A stretch of DNA of 64,000 bases from JALEFZ01 sp038527485 (GTDB lineage: Bacteria; Bacteroidota; Bacteroidia; J057), in assembly GCA_038527485.1 (NCBI GenBank), contig JBCBFT010000004.1, positions 1-64,000 of the forward strand. Reading direction: 5' to 3'. A program made the translations under genes and the position numbers. The first letter of the stretch is position 1, and each line of letters starts with the position of its first letter. Positions 17,097 through 26,121 of the stretch are shown one piece after another. The notes below the pieces were generated by a model that did no database searches, had not been told where the DNA came from, and worked only from the letters and a program-made list of their open reading frames with translations.

Positions 17097-17245
17097 TTGT
17101 AAATGGACTGAAAAGAACGAAGGATAAGTGAGATAGGAAATCCTCAAACAGTAAAATTTTAAGTTTCCTATCTTAAGCATGGGGAAATCCCTTTCGGGCT
17201 TTCTTCTCAAGATCTAACGTCGTATTTAATATCACCATTCATACT

Positions 17246-17626
17246 ATGAAGAGTAACCTAGTGAGAAGAGATGATTTTTCCTCCATCATCAATATTATTC
17301 TGTTTACCCTCATCTTTATTTCAAAACCCCCAGGTGCTGAGTATGGGATCTTCGGACTGATTCTACTCTTAGTGCTTTCCTTCTTTTTCCTAAAACCCAT
17401 ACACACAGATCGCAACACCTTACGTTTGGGGACCTTTAAGATCCAAGGGATAAATTCGTTGATCCAACTTATATTGTTTGGGAACTTGACGTGGTTGCAC
17501 TGGGAAGAGTTTCAACTGATAGAGCGTGTATATCTGGGGATATTTTGTATGGTGCTGATCCTGACCATAAAGTTCATACGCAAGCAACAAGTAAAGGGCG
17601 AAAATAGTACCTACATAGAGCAATAG
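17246..17626 (+). CDS. Small four-helix membrane protein, unknown function
   Basis: The 126-residue protein has four hydrophobic segments (about 14-28, 33-48, 68-82 and 92-108) between short basic and polar loops, with positively charged ends that suggest cytosolic N- and C-termini. I do not recognise a family. The gene has an ATG start and normal codon use for the window, and lies 131 bp before the AraC-type gene on the same strand. The intervening DNA carries copy B of the 90-bp repeat, so it is probably a separate transcription unit. Confidence 0.6.
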   Translation: MKSNLVRRDDFSSIINIILFTLIFISKPPGAEYGIFGLILLLVLSFFFLKPIHTDRNTLRLGTFKIQGINSLIQLILFGNLTWLHWEEFQLIERVYLGIFCMVLILTIKFIRKQQVKGENSTYIEQ

Positions 17627-17657
17627 GGAGAATACTGATCCTTAAGATACTATATGC

Positions 17658-17747
17658 ATCCCCACTCAATCTCATACAATAGCTTTCATCAGCGTCTTAA
17701 ATTCCTGCTTTTTTACTAGCTTTTCACTGTCCTAGACAGCGTCTTAG
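17658..17747. repeat. Copy B of a 90-bp diverged intergenic repeat
   Basis: This aligns without gaps to 7811-7900 at about three quarters identity. It ends 11 bp before the start codon of the AraC-type regulator at 17758, so it covers that gene's promoter and leader. TAGCTTTC, one base from the -7 consensus, is conserved in both copies. Confidence 0.6.
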
Positions 17748-17757
17748 CGCCTCATGT

Positions 17758-18885
17758 ATGATAGATACTTCGCTTACTTCTTCTAACTTCTATTTCCTCC
17801 TAGCGGTGATCCAAGGCTTTATGCTTTCGATTTTCGTCATTTTCCACAAAGGAGCGAAGAAGCCAAGTATCTTTTTGGGTATCCTAATTTTCCTCTTCTC
17901 CCTTTCGCTCTTGCACATGGTCTTAGAAGAGTCCATTCATATTTTCAACGCCCGATTTCCCATACCGATGGACTTCAGTTCTGCCTACGGACCTTTGGCT
18001 TATTTCCATATTCTGTATATCAAATCCCCTGCTCGTCCTTTCCGTGCAAAAGATTTCCTTCATTTTTCACCAGCTATCTTGTTCGATGGCATCTATTTTT
18101 CTGCTCTATTTATCTACCTGCGCAACCATATGGATTGGGCGATGGAGCATATACCCTTGATTCAAGCAATGGGACTTAGCATGGCCATTTTGGGTGTGAT
18201 ACAGCTCTCCATCTATATTTATTTCATGTATAAAGAGTCCCTCCATGTCTCGATTCTTGTGAAGGAGTTTGAACCTGTGCGTCGCTGGCTGCGCGCCTTG
18301 ATCATGACTTGGTGTACCCTCGTAGGATTTATTTTACTGGTAGCCCCCATTGCGCTATGGTTCATTGAGGACTTTGAAGATCATGATTTCTTGGTGTACA
18401 AACCGATGGGGGCGCTGGTAGGGATAAGCATCAATGTACTAGGCTATCTCTATCTCCTCAAGTATAGCCAAGCCGTAGACCTTTACACAGATCGTGTTCA
18501 GAAATTTCAATTCTCACAAGTAGAGTTGAATGAGAAAAAAGCACAAATATTAGCGGCGCTTCGTGAGGATAAATTGTATCAAGATTCTGAACTCACTGTG
18601 GCCAAGTTTGCTGAGCATCTGAACTGGCCCATCAATGATCTCTCCCGCATCATCAATGAATCGCTTGGGACCAACTTCAATCATCTGATCAATCAGCATC
18701 GTGTAGAGGCATTTAAAGTGCTGGCAAAAGACCCTGTCAATCGAAAGTACTCAATCATGGGATTGGGTGAGGAAGTAGGCTTTCGTTCAAAAGCTTCTTT
18801 CTATCGCGCCTTCAAACAGGAGACAGGTATGACACCCTCAGAGTTCATCAAGTCCCAGCCCGATGTGTCATCTAAAAGTTCTTGA
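17758..18885 (+). CDS. Membrane-anchored AraC-family transcriptional regulator
   Basis: The 375-residue protein has an N-terminal membrane domain of about seven helices (residues 8-245) and a C-terminal AraC DNA-binding domain (about 270-368: LTVAKFAEHLNWPINDLSRIINESLGTNFNHLIN; GLGEEVGFRSKASFYRAFKQETGMTPSEF). This architecture is common in Bacteroidota and suggests a signal sensed at the inner membrane. An S33 hydrolase and an S41 peptidase follow on the same strand, so it may control secreted enzymes. That is inference from position only. Confidence 0.85.
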   Translation: MIDTSLTSSNFYFLLAVIQGFMLSIFVIFHKGAKKPSIFLGILIFLFSLSLLHMVLEESIHIFNARFPIPMDFSSAYGPLAYFHILYIKSPARPFRAKDFLHFSPAILFDGIYFSALFIYLRNHMDWAMEHIPLIQAMGLSMAILGVIQLSIYIYFMYKESLHVSILVKEFEPVRRWLRALIMTWCTLVGFILLVAPIALWFIEDFEDHDFLVYKPMGALVGISINVLGYLYLLKYSQAVDLYTDRVQKFQFSQVELNEKKAQILAALREDKLYQDSELTVAKFAEHLNWPINDLSRIINESLGTNFNHLINQHRVEAFKVLAKDPVNRKYSIMGLGEEVGFRSKASFYRAFKQETGMTPSEFIKSQPDVSSKSS

Positions 18886-19008
18886 AGGCAAGTGTAGCGC
18901 TCCATTCGCCCTTTCCAGCCTCTCAAGGCGTATCAAATGCCCATTTGAGACAACTCTGATTTTTATCTAGGGTCGATTTCGAAGACTTTGGAGGAAAATC
19001 GAATTCAC

Positions 19009-20478
19009 ATGAAACAAACATTCACAGTTATTCTCATCCTATGTCTTGTGCATCTCTGCGCAGGTCAGGCTAGCCTCGTGAAGGTAAAAAATAAGACCTA
19101 CAAAACTACAAAAGAGGTAAATGTCAAAGGGCAAGTAGGTTATCTAGAAGTCTTAGAAAATCGACAAAATCCTCGAAGCAGAAAAATACAGGTCAAGTAT
19201 ATCTGGCTCAAAAGTCTAGCCGAAAATCCAACTGCTCCTGTAGTATACTTGGAAGGAGGAGGGGGAACCAGCACATGGCAAGCCGAGGACCCTCAGGAAC
19301 TGGCGTATTGGCTAGAGTTGCTCAAGACGTCGGATCTCATTTTTGTAGATAGGCGCGGGACGAAAGACAAGAAGCTGGAGTATAGGTGGAAGGGGAATTT
19401 TCCTGAGAACTTTTTTGTTTCAGAGCAGGCAGCCGATCTACATTATCAAAATATGGCGGCCGCTGCACTCAAGGCCTTCGAGGAACGAGGGGTAGATGTA
19501 AAGGGGCACACCATTGAATCCCATGCACAGGACGTACATGAACTCATGGGCGCATTGGGAATCGATCGATACGCGATTTTCGGATTTAGCTTTGGCTCTC
19601 ACATCGGTATGGCTGCGATGCAACTCTTTCCAGACGAGATCGTGCGCGCCATCTTTGCTGGGGCCGATGCACCCAATCAATCTTTCAATTATCCCCGCTA
19701 TCTGGATCTCCACATAGAGAAGATCGCGCAGATGGTAGCTGCCGATACGAGTTTGCGTCAACAGATCCCTGATTTTACTGCACTCGTGACAAAGGTGATG
19801 GAAAAACTGGCAGAAAAGCCTGTGACTGTTACGGTAAGAAATCCGCTGACTTTGAAGAAGATGCCTGTCAAGATAGGCGCCTTTGGTCTGGGATTGATTT
19901 TGAGGCTAGACATTGACGATTACAACGATATTCCTGTCATTCCTCGCCTTCTTTACACTCTGGATCAGGGCAATACAGACATCCTCGCATGGTTTGTACA
20001 GAAGCGGCTAAAGTACAGTTTGGGCGTAACTGGCAATGGCATCAACCAGCAGTTGGCTTCGGGCGTAGACCCCGCTCGCTGGGCGACGATAGAGCAGCAA
20101 GCGGCTGAGAGTCTTTTTGGCCATGCTGTCAACTTCCCCTTCTCCGCTGTCAAAGACCACTGGATCGATCAATCCATGTCATTTGATCCTGCGCTTCCTG
20201 TAGAGACGGATATTCCGACCCTTTTCATCACAGGTACGTTGGATTGTCGTACGCCTGTAGCCCAAGTAGACGAAACGATGAAAGGCTTTCAACGTGCGGT
20301 TCATGTCAAAGTAGAGAATGCGGGTCATGAGCAAGCTTACTGGGATCGTGAGGTAAATGATGAAATCATTCCTGCTTTTTTGCGTGGGGAAAAAATCAAG
20401 AAGACAGAGGTTTATTACGCCGATCTTAAATTTATTCCAGTTACAGGAGCGGAAACAGGCCACCCTTCCTTGAAATAA
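19009..20478 (+). CDS. Secreted S33-type alpha/beta hydrolase (paralogue of 2491-3921)
   Basis: With the ATG at 19009 the 489-residue protein has a signal peptide ending near CAGQ. A TTG seven codons upstream is less likely. The hydrolase core has a modified oxyanion loop LEGGGGTS, FVDRRGTKDK, nucleophile elbow GFSFG (S194), FITGTLDCRTP supplying the Asp, and ENAGHEQAYW supplying the His. The oxyanion motif differs from the canonical GGPGGSG seen in its paralogue in this window, hinting at a different substrate. It lies 44 bp before the S41 peptidase gene, and the two probably form an operon. Confidence 0.83.
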   Translation: MKQTFTVILILCLVHLCAGQASLVKVKNKTYKTTKEVNVKGQVGYLEVLENRQNPRSRKIQVKYIWLKSLAENPTAPVVYLEGGGGTSTWQAEDPQELAYWLELLKTSDLIFVDRRGTKDKKLEYRWKGNFPENFFVSEQAADLHYQNMAAAALKAFEERGVDVKGHTIESHAQDVHELMGALGIDRYAIFGFSFGSHIGMAAMQLFPDEIVRAIFAGADAPNQSFNYPRYLDLHIEKIAQMVAADTSLRQQIPDFTALVTKVMEKLAEKPVTVTVRNPLTLKKMPVKIGAFGLGLILRLDIDDYNDIPVIPRLLYTLDQGNTDILAWFVQKRLKYSLGVTGNGINQQLASGVDPARWATIEQQAAESLFGHAVNFPFSAVKDHWIDQSMSFDPALPVETDIPTLFITGTLDCRTPVAQVDETMKGFQRAVHVKVENAGHEQAYWDREVNDEIIPAFLRGEKIKKTEVYYADLKFIPVTGAETGHPSLK

Positions 20479-20521
20479 GCGTCTTAATGAGAACCTATTC
20501 TATACACAGAAACACTAAGGA

Positions 20522-21907
20522 ATGAATAAAAAGCTTCTTCTATTGACCTTTTGCTTGTTCATATATGCCATCACATATGGACAGCCCCATCGAAATATAT
20601 TCTCACGTCAGGATGTACAGGCAGATCTCAAGACTTTACATGAAGTCCTTCCCCAAGCGCATGTAGATCCTTTTGCCTACACCCAAGAAGAGACCTTTGA
20701 TGCTCTCTATGAACGTTTGCAGGAGGAGGTACAGCAGGATTCATTGAGCTTGAAGGAGGTCCATCTGATTCTCCAACCATTGGTGGGTAGCCTTAACAAC
20801 GGACATACAGAAATAGACTTTCCCAAGGAAGCATATATAGCTTATGCTCAGGGCGGAGGGACGCTTTTTCCTTTGGAGATCGTTTTTGAAGAAGGAAAAT
20901 ATCTGGTTAGAGAAAATCATTCTTCAGATCCCACGATGAAGGTAGGGGAGGAAGTCACGCACATCAATGGAAGGTCGATGAATGATATTCTGGCAGCTAT
21001 CTATCCACAATCCTCTGCCGAACGTACCTACTTCAAGCATGCGAAAATTGAGCTGTATACCTTCCCTCGTTACTATTGGCTGGTGTTTGGAGAGGAGGCT
21101 TCTTTCGAAGTAAAGATCCGTCACGCAGATACTGTGCGCATGCATACGGTGGCAGCGGTGGAGGTGATTGAAGGGTTTGAGAGGAAACACCAAGCGGTCC
21201 TCAACGCACAGATGAAGTGCTATTTTATGGGTTCGACGGCTTATCTTAATCCAGGTAATTTTTCAGGAGATTTCGAAAAATACCAGCAGTTTATCGATTC
21301 CTCTTTCTCAGTGATAAACAAAGCAGGAAGTGAAAACTTGATTCTTGACTTTAGAAATAATGGAGGAGGGAACGACAACTTTAGTGATTACCTGATATCC
21401 TATATTGCAGATCAGCCCTTCTATTGGTGTTCTCGCTATCGAATCAAGACAAGCGATTGGCTCAAGGCTCATGTACGAAAGTACAACGATACGACGGGGC
21501 ATTTTTTTCAGGAAATACTCGACCGCCAGAGTGGAGAGGTCTACACATTTGCGTTTGATCCTTACGCGCCACAAGATCAAGATCGCAGATTTAAAGGCGA
21601 TGTGTACGTACTCGTAAATCGACAATCCCACTCTCAGTCTACCGTAGCAGCGGCACAAATCCAAGACTATCAATGGGGAACCATCGTGGGGGAGGAGACA
21701 GGGGAATATGCCACCCTCTATGCTTCCCAGTTTCAAGTGGAGCTGCCACGTACAGGATTGATTGTCAGTATCTCCAAAGCTCAGATGGTTCGTATCAATG
21801 GAGATGCTACACCGCAGGGAGTCATACCTGATATCATCGTGAAAGACCATCTCTTGGATGAGCAGGATGAAATCTTGGATACTCTATTGATTCGATTGAA
21901 AGAATAA
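20522..21907 (+). CDS. Secreted S41-family peptidase (variant active site)
   Basis: The 461-residue protein has a signal peptide (residues 1-20, ending ITYGQ), an N-terminal cap, a PDZ-like region (HINGRSMNDIL, about 147-157) and an S41 peptidase core: NLILDFRNNGGGNDNF (about 272-287), then VLVNRQSHSQSTVAAAQ (about 364-380), with S371 or S373 in the place of the catalytic Ser, and GTIVGEETGE downstream. No Lys follows at the usual distance, as in tail-specific proteases, so it may use the Ser/His type of chemistry or be altered. It is co-directional with the upstream S33 hydrolase. Confidence 0.78.
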   Translation: MNKKLLLLTFCLFIYAITYGQPHRNIFSRQDVQADLKTLHEVLPQAHVDPFAYTQEETFDALYERLQEEVQQDSLSLKEVHLILQPLVGSLNNGHTEIDFPKEAYIAYAQGGGTLFPLEIVFEEGKYLVRENHSSDPTMKVGEEVTHINGRSMNDILAAIYPQSSAERTYFKHAKIELYTFPRYYWLVFGEEASFEVKIRHADTVRMHTVAAVEVIEGFERKHQAVLNAQMKCYFMGSTAYLNPGNFSGDFEKYQQFIDSSFSVINKAGSENLILDFRNNGGGNDNFSDYLISYIADQPFYWCSRYRIKTSDWLKAHVRKYNDTTGHFFQEILDRQSGEVYTFAFDPYAPQDQDRRFKGDVYVLVNRQSHSQSTVAAAQIQDYQWGTIVGEETGEYATLYASQFQVELPRTGLIVSISKAQMVRINGDATPQGVIPDIIVKDHLLDEQDEILDTLLIRLKE

Positions 21908-21948
21908 GGAAAGATCGGCCCGGGAGTGTCTCACTATATCGTGAAAGG

Positions 21949-21996
21949 ATAAGGGTAATTTTGAATGGACTGTTACAACATCAAAATTACCCTTAT
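21949..21996. terminator. Perfect 16-bp hairpin after the S41 peptidase
   Basis: A perfect 16-bp stem (21949-21964 with 21981-21996, core AAGGGTAATTTTGA) closes a 16-nt loop, 42 bases after the S41 stop codon. There is no long T-run, but the stem is stable. It covers a TTG that could otherwise be taken as the start of the next gene. Confidence 0.55.
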
Positions 21997-22023
21997 ATTA
22001 ATATACACGAAACATTCCCCAAG

Positions 22024-22428
22024 ATGAATATATATAATGCAAGAGGAGGATTAACCTATGAAATGAGAGGAAGATATCTCGAACTCCCAGAAAATGACAA
22101 CTGGAGATTTTTTGAACTACACATCATCAAGTATGATCCCTATCAAGTCTCTCGATTGAGAGAAATGGACTGTCTAGAAGTCTCCATTTTAGGGATGTAC
22201 ATAGATTTGATTCAGGAGCCCATCGGATCCGACACGAGATATCTCTATCAGCTTGTTACCTACCTTGGCAAAAAAGACTATCAGGACGCCTGGAAGTTCA
22301 ATGATCATATCACAGACTATCAAAAGTTTGGCTTCCAAGACATTCAAGCAGTGCTTTCTTTCTGTGAAGAAACCTGGGGCATTGTAGCATCTGATTTCAA
22401 GCCGCAGAGCGAGACGAGCATTCCTTAG
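22024..22428 (+). CDS. Hypothetical protein, unknown function
   Basis: The start at ATG 22024 gives 134 residues. A TTG at 21961 extends the frame, but it lies inside a 16-bp hairpin and is unlikely. The protein is soluble and mixed alpha/beta, with many aromatic and charged residues and no recognised motif (for example LYQLVTYLGKKDYQDAWKF). I cannot assign a family. It converges with the SDR gene at 22456, 27 bp away. Confidence 0.55.
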   Translation: MNIYNARGGLTYEMRGRYLELPENDNWRFFELHIIKYDPYQVSRLREMDCLEVSILGMYIDLIQEPIGSDTRYLYQLVTYLGKKDYQDAWKFNDHITDYQKFGFQDIQAVLSFCEETWGIVASDFKPQSETSIP

Positions 22429-22440
22429 GCTTTCGCTCTG
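22405..22440. terminator. Hairpin between convergent genes
   Basis: CAGAGCGA (22405-22412) pairs with TCGCTCTG (22433-22440), extended inward by G-U and A-U pairs. It spans the stop codon of the hypothetical gene and lies 16 bp from the SDR stop codon, so it could serve both strands. Confidence 0.4.
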
Positions 22441-22455
22441 GAATCACGTTGACTT

Positions 22456-23433
22456 CTATCCGATTTTTTCCAGTAGCTCCTCACTGAGTGTCCACAGTCT
22501 TTCGGCTGACTCGTCATCACATGCATGTGCATTTACGCCCATGTAGCGCGCCATGGGATTGGCAGGATCTGTGAGTGCCGCAATATTGCAATCTTCACAG
22601 TAGACGCCTGATTTACCTTCTAGCAAGGGAGATGTCGCTGCCCACAGGGTTGTAGAGCAACCTTCCTCAGTAGATTTGAATCCTTGCTTGGCAAGCTCCG
22701 TCGGACTTCCATCTTCATTGATCCAGCCTGCATGCACCATTTCTTCCTTGGGCATGTGACGTTGCAATGGCGTGAAAATTCCCCCTGGATGAACGGAGAA
22801 GGCCAATCCACCTGAATCTTTGAGCCTTCGGGAGAGCGCGTTGGCAAACAAGGCATTTGCTGTTTTCGATTGGCCATAGGCTTGCCATTTGTCATAGCCC
22901 GTACTGAACTGGAGATCATCCCAATGGATGTCTGTAATCTTATGTGCCGTAGAAGATAAGCTGACGACTCTTGCTCCTTCCGTTTTTTGGAGTAGAGGCA
23001 TAAGCTCTTTGGTAAGAGCAAAGTGGCCCATGTGGTTGACGCCAAATTGTGATTCCCATCCCGGTCCTACGCGGGTTTCTGGGTTGGCCATGATGCCTGC
23101 ATTGTTGAGCAAGAGATCGAGATGATCCAGTTCGGTATGCATTGTCTGCGCAAACTGTCGGACGCTTGCGATATCACCCAGATCCATAGTAGCTGTCTGT
23201 ATATCTCCTGGGATACCCTCTAGGTTTTTAGCAGCTTTTTCGACTGAGCGTACAGGTACGATGACTTTTACACCTTTGGCTGCAAGTGCCCGCGTAGTTT
23301 CAAGGCCGATGCCACTATATCCACCAGTAACGATGGCTACTTTTCCGTTGAGATTGTGATCTGCGATTACTTCTGCTCCTGTACTTTTGCGATGAAAGGG
23401 AGAATGGACAGGGATTTGATCTGATTGAGCCAT
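22456..23433 (-). CDS. SDR-family oxidoreductase (retinol-dehydrogenase-like)
   Basis: The 325-residue short-chain dehydrogenase has the cofactor motif TGGYSGIG (36-43), NNAGIMA, and the catalytic YxxxK (Y186, K190 in YGQSK) with the preceding Ser pair. Size and C-terminal extension match the RDH/WWOX-like atypical members that reduce or oxidise lipophilic alcohols or ketones with NAD(P). A Cys pair near the C-terminus (CEDCN) is unusual. The gene is divergent from the SRPBCC gene, with only 32 bp between start codons, so they share a control region. Confidence 0.88.
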   Translation of the reverse strand: MAQSDQIPVHSPFHRKSTGAEVIADHNLNGKVAIVTGGYSGIGLETTRALAAKGVKVIVPVRSVEKAAKNLEGIPGDIQTATMDLGDIASVRQFAQTMHTELDHLDLLLNNAGIMANPETRVGPGWESQFGVNHMGHFALTKELMPLLQKTEGARVVSLSSTAHKITDIHWDDLQFSTGYDKWQAYGQSKTANALFANALSRRLKDSGGLAFSVHPGGIFTPLQRHMPKEEMVHAGWINEDGSPTELAKQGFKSTEEGCSTTLWAATSPLLEGKSGVYCEDCNIAALTDPANPMARYMGVNAHACDDESAERLWTLSEELLEKIG

Positions 23434-23465
23434 ATGTTTGTTTAATTTTTCTATGAATACGATTT

Positions 23466-23918
23466 ATGAAAAAAACAGAACCTCCGATTATCGTTACGCA
23501 AGCTTTTTCTGTGTCAAAGGAAGCCCTTTGGCTCGCCATTACAGAACAAGACCAGATGGTTCAGTGGTTTTTTGAGAACATACCTGCCTTTGAGCCTCGC
23601 GTAGGATTTGAAACTCAATTTGTAGTCGAAAATGAAGGCCGAATATTTCCTCATCAGTGGAAAATAATAGAAGTCCACCCCCAACGCAGGATTTCCTACA
23701 GCTGGAGGTATGAGGGCTATGAAGGAGATTCTATCGTGACATTCGAGCTGGTATCAATTCTTTCTGGAACCCAGTTGACGTTGACTCACGAAGTCATGGA
23801 AAGCTTTTCTGCCGATGTGCCTGAATTTTCCAGGGCGAGCTGTGAGGGTGGATGGAATTTTTTTATCAAGGAAAAATTGAAGGCTTTTATTCAAGTCAAA
23901 GTATCAGGTAATTCCTAA
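23466..23918 (+). CDS. SRPBCC-domain (AHSA1-like) protein
   Basis: The 150-residue protein follows the AHSA1/START-like pattern: an N-terminal strand (IIVTQAFSVSKEALWLAITEQDQMVQWFF), IIEVHPQRRISYSWRYEGYEGDSIVTFEL in the middle, and CEGGWNFFIKEKLKAFIQ as the long C-terminal helix. This fold binds hydrophobic ligands. Many such genes sit beside ArsR-type regulators; here the neighbour is a divergent SDR gene 32 bp away, so the two may handle the same small molecule. The substrate is unknown. Confidence 0.83.
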   Translation: MKKTEPPIIVTQAFSVSKEALWLAITEQDQMVQWFFENIPAFEPRVGFETQFVVENEGRIFPHQWKIIEVHPQRRISYSWRYEGYEGDSIVTFELVSILSGTQLTLTHEVMESFSADVPEFSRASCEGGWNFFIKEKLKAFIQVKVSGNS

Positions 23919-24058
23919 TTCAGAGCATTTACAGTATCCGAAATAAAAGCCAAGGAATCATCGCCTATTCTTTTGTTCAATGAAAAATACCGCATATGAG
24001 TGATTGAGAAAGCATAGAGGAGGAAAGATCTTTGTTTCATCAACTAAATTATTCTGTT

Positions 24059-25546
24059 ATGAAACACGTAATACTTATCCTAGGCTTGTGTCTCAGCCAC
24101 CTAATGCTCCCTGCGCAAACCGCCTTTGAACTCAAACCTGATACGCTTGGACAAGGCGTTTTTTATGGAACAAAATTAGATTTACAAGGACCACTTGCTG
24201 TAGTCGGTACGGGACCTGGATTACTTCTTCCTCCTCGCGGGCCATATGTCTATCTATATGAAGAAGGACCTACAGGCTGGGAACTTCGTGCAAATCTGGT
24301 GGCCGTAGATAGTTCCGAGACGTTTTTTACAGATGCCGCTATTTCTATCCAAAACGATGAAGCACACATCATGGTGGGGGACATGGACAATGATCAAGCG
24401 GGGACCAATGCAGGTGCTGTTTACATGTTTACCTACGACATGACCAACCAAACATGGATACAGCAATCGAAGCTGACGGGAGGTGGATTTGCTGAGAATC
24501 AGGCGTTGTTGGGAACCTCTGTTGCCATAGAGGGTGACTATGCCGTAGCAGGTGCGCCACGCAAAGATGTGACCCTCTCACTGGCCAATCCCAATGATGG
24601 AGCGGCAGTGGTCTACAGGCGAGATGGAGGGACTGATACTTGGGTGATTGATACAGAGCTGCACGCCAGTGATTTTCGGGAGGCCGCAAATTTTGGACAA
24701 GCAGTAGGGATTTCGGGAGACCATATCATAGTGGGGGCACCCTTTGGAGATACGCTACCCGATGGCTCAGTAGCAGGTTCAGCCTATATCTTCGAGCGCA
24801 AGAGCAGTGGTTGGGAAGAGGTGCAGCGCTTGACGCCTTCTGTACAGTCTCCGCTCGCCCCTGTAAGCGATCAATTTGGCTGGTCTGTAGATATTGAAGG
24901 AGATTTTGCCATCGTAGGTGCCTATGCGCATGTCATCGACAATACAAATCCTACGGGGATGGCAGCTATTTTCCAACGGATCAATGATACTTGGCAAGAA
25001 GTGGCGCTGTTGATTCCCAGTGATGAGATTGCCAGCGGTGCTTTTGGCTGGGACGTCAGCATCGACAGTAATGGCAACGCCGCTGTAGCTGCCTTTTCTT
25101 CTACGGATGGTAGCTCGGCTTATGTATTCAAAAAAGAAGGCAATAACTGGATCGAGCAAGGCCCCAAGATCAATATACTTTCGGGAGGCACCTCGGCAGT
25201 AGCGATTGATGGCGATGACCTGCTTTTTGGATCATCGGATATTTCGGGGGGCTTTTCCCGCATTTATCGAGGGATATGTACAGGCGCCCTGAGTACTGAA
25301 ACAGTCTTTTCGGATCAATCTTTTGTCAAGCTCTACCCCAATCCCGCTTCACAGCAGGTCTTTATCGAGGGGGTCCAAGAGATGGCCCTAGTAGAAATAT
25401 GGGACTTGAATGGGAGAAAACTCTTGCAAAAGGAAGTATTCAACTTGATGCCATGGATAGATTTGAGTCAAGTAAATAAGGGAAAATACATTGTTAAATT
25501 AACTGAGAATGGAAAAACAGCAGGTCGCATGCTGGTCATTGAATAG
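24059..25546 (+). CDS. Secreted FG-GAP/beta-propeller repeat protein with T9SS tail
   Basis: With the ATG at 24059 the 495-residue protein has a signal peptide ending at LMLPAQ. Several repeats of about 60 residues show the pattern FGxxVxIxGDxxxVGAxxxxxxxxGSAYIF, as in FG-GAP/integrin-type propellers (for example FGQAVGISGDHIIVGAPFGD). The last 80 residues form a T9SS type A sorting domain: VKLYPNPASQQVFIEG, IWDLNGRKLLQKE, and GKYIVKLTENGKTAGRMLVIE. It is a surface-attached or released protein, perhaps binding glycan or protein. An enzyme role is not indicated. Confidence 0.84.
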   Translation: MKHVILILGLCLSHLMLPAQTAFELKPDTLGQGVFYGTKLDLQGPLAVVGTGPGLLLPPRGPYVYLYEEGPTGWELRANLVAVDSSETFFTDAAISIQNDEAHIMVGDMDNDQAGTNAGAVYMFTYDMTNQTWIQQSKLTGGGFAENQALLGTSVAIEGDYAVAGAPRKDVTLSLANPNDGAAVVYRRDGGTDTWVIDTELHASDFREAANFGQAVGISGDHIIVGAPFGDTLPDGSVAGSAYIFERKSSGWEEVQRLTPSVQSPLAPVSDQFGWSVDIEGDFAIVGAYAHVIDNTNPTGMAAIFQRINDTWQEVALLIPSDEIASGAFGWDVSIDSNGNAAVAAFSSTDGSSAYVFKKEGNNWIEQGPKINILSGGTSAVAIDGDDLLFGSSDISGGFSRIYRGICTGALSTETVFSDQSFVKLYPNPASQQVFIEGVQEMALVEIWDLNGRKLLQKEVFNLMPWIDLSQVNKGKYIVKLTENGKTAGRMLVIE

Positions 25547-25582
25547 GATATTTTTCCAATAGAGAATCTCATCATCTCACAG

Positions 25583-25613
25583 AGGGTAGGACATCTTCGT
25601 CTTACCCTGTCTT
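25583..25613 (+). terminator. Terminator hairpin after the FG-GAP gene
   Basis: AGGGTAGGAC (25583-25592) pairs with GTCTTACCCT (25599-25608), with one G-U pair and a 6-nt loop, followed by a short T-containing tail. It lies 36 bases after the stop codon. Confidence 0.55.
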
Positions 25614-25714
25614 TATGGGGCAGGCTCAATTAGCAGCTTTACGGGTAGTATAGTATAAATATATTACTAAGTATCGTTATATTGGGGTATGCGTACATAA
25701 AAGAATTTCTGAAT

Positions 25715-26038
25715 ATGTGGGAAGAGAAACTGAAGATCTATGACGATATCATATCGCGTTGCCCGCGTTTTCATCGAAAGGGGAAGCGTGTCCCCTACAC
25801 TTCGGCTAATGGATATATGTTTTCTATTCTGAATAAGGAAGGAGAGCTGGGGATTCGATTTTCAAAAGAGGTGCAGGAGCAATATATGCAAGAGCTGGAT
25901 ACTACGGTGTTCAAGTCTCATGGAGCGACGATGCGCGGCTACATTTTGATTCCTGATACGATGATGGAGGACCGAGACAGGGTCGCTACATTGTTAGACG
26001 AAAGTCATGATTATGTGATGACGCTAGAGCCGAAGTAG
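25715..26038 (+). CDS. Small TfoX-N-like protein
   Basis: The start at ATG 25715 gives 107 residues; a TTG 11 codons upstream is possible. It resembles the TfoX/Sxy N-terminal family in general pattern: YTSANGYMFSILNKEGELGIRFSKE, then KSHGATMRGYILIPDTMM. The family is linked to competence regulation in some Proteobacteria, but many members are stand-alone proteins of unknown role. No partner gene is adjacent. The match is by pattern only and is weak. Confidence 0.55.
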   Translation: MWEEKLKIYDDIISRCPRFHRKGKRVPYTSANGYMFSILNKEGELGIRFSKEVQEQYMQELDTTVFKSHGATMRGYILIPDTMMEDRDRVATLLDESHDYVMTLEPK

Positions 26039-26041
26039 GAA

Positions 26042-26066
26042 AGGATCTACGATCCTGTCTTTTTTT
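26042..26066 (+). terminator. Intrinsic terminator
   Basis: AGGATC-TAC-GATCCT (26042-26056) is followed by a seven-base T-run, directly after the stop codon of the TfoX-N-like gene. Confidence 0.7.
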
Positions 26067-26121
26067 AGATACAATTCAAAGAAAATATCTCGAAGTATCT
26101 CATATACGTATAACATGAATC

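Noticed and set aside
21308..21850. Minus-strand 180-codon frame
   Set aside because: It is antisense to the S41 peptidase; no motif.
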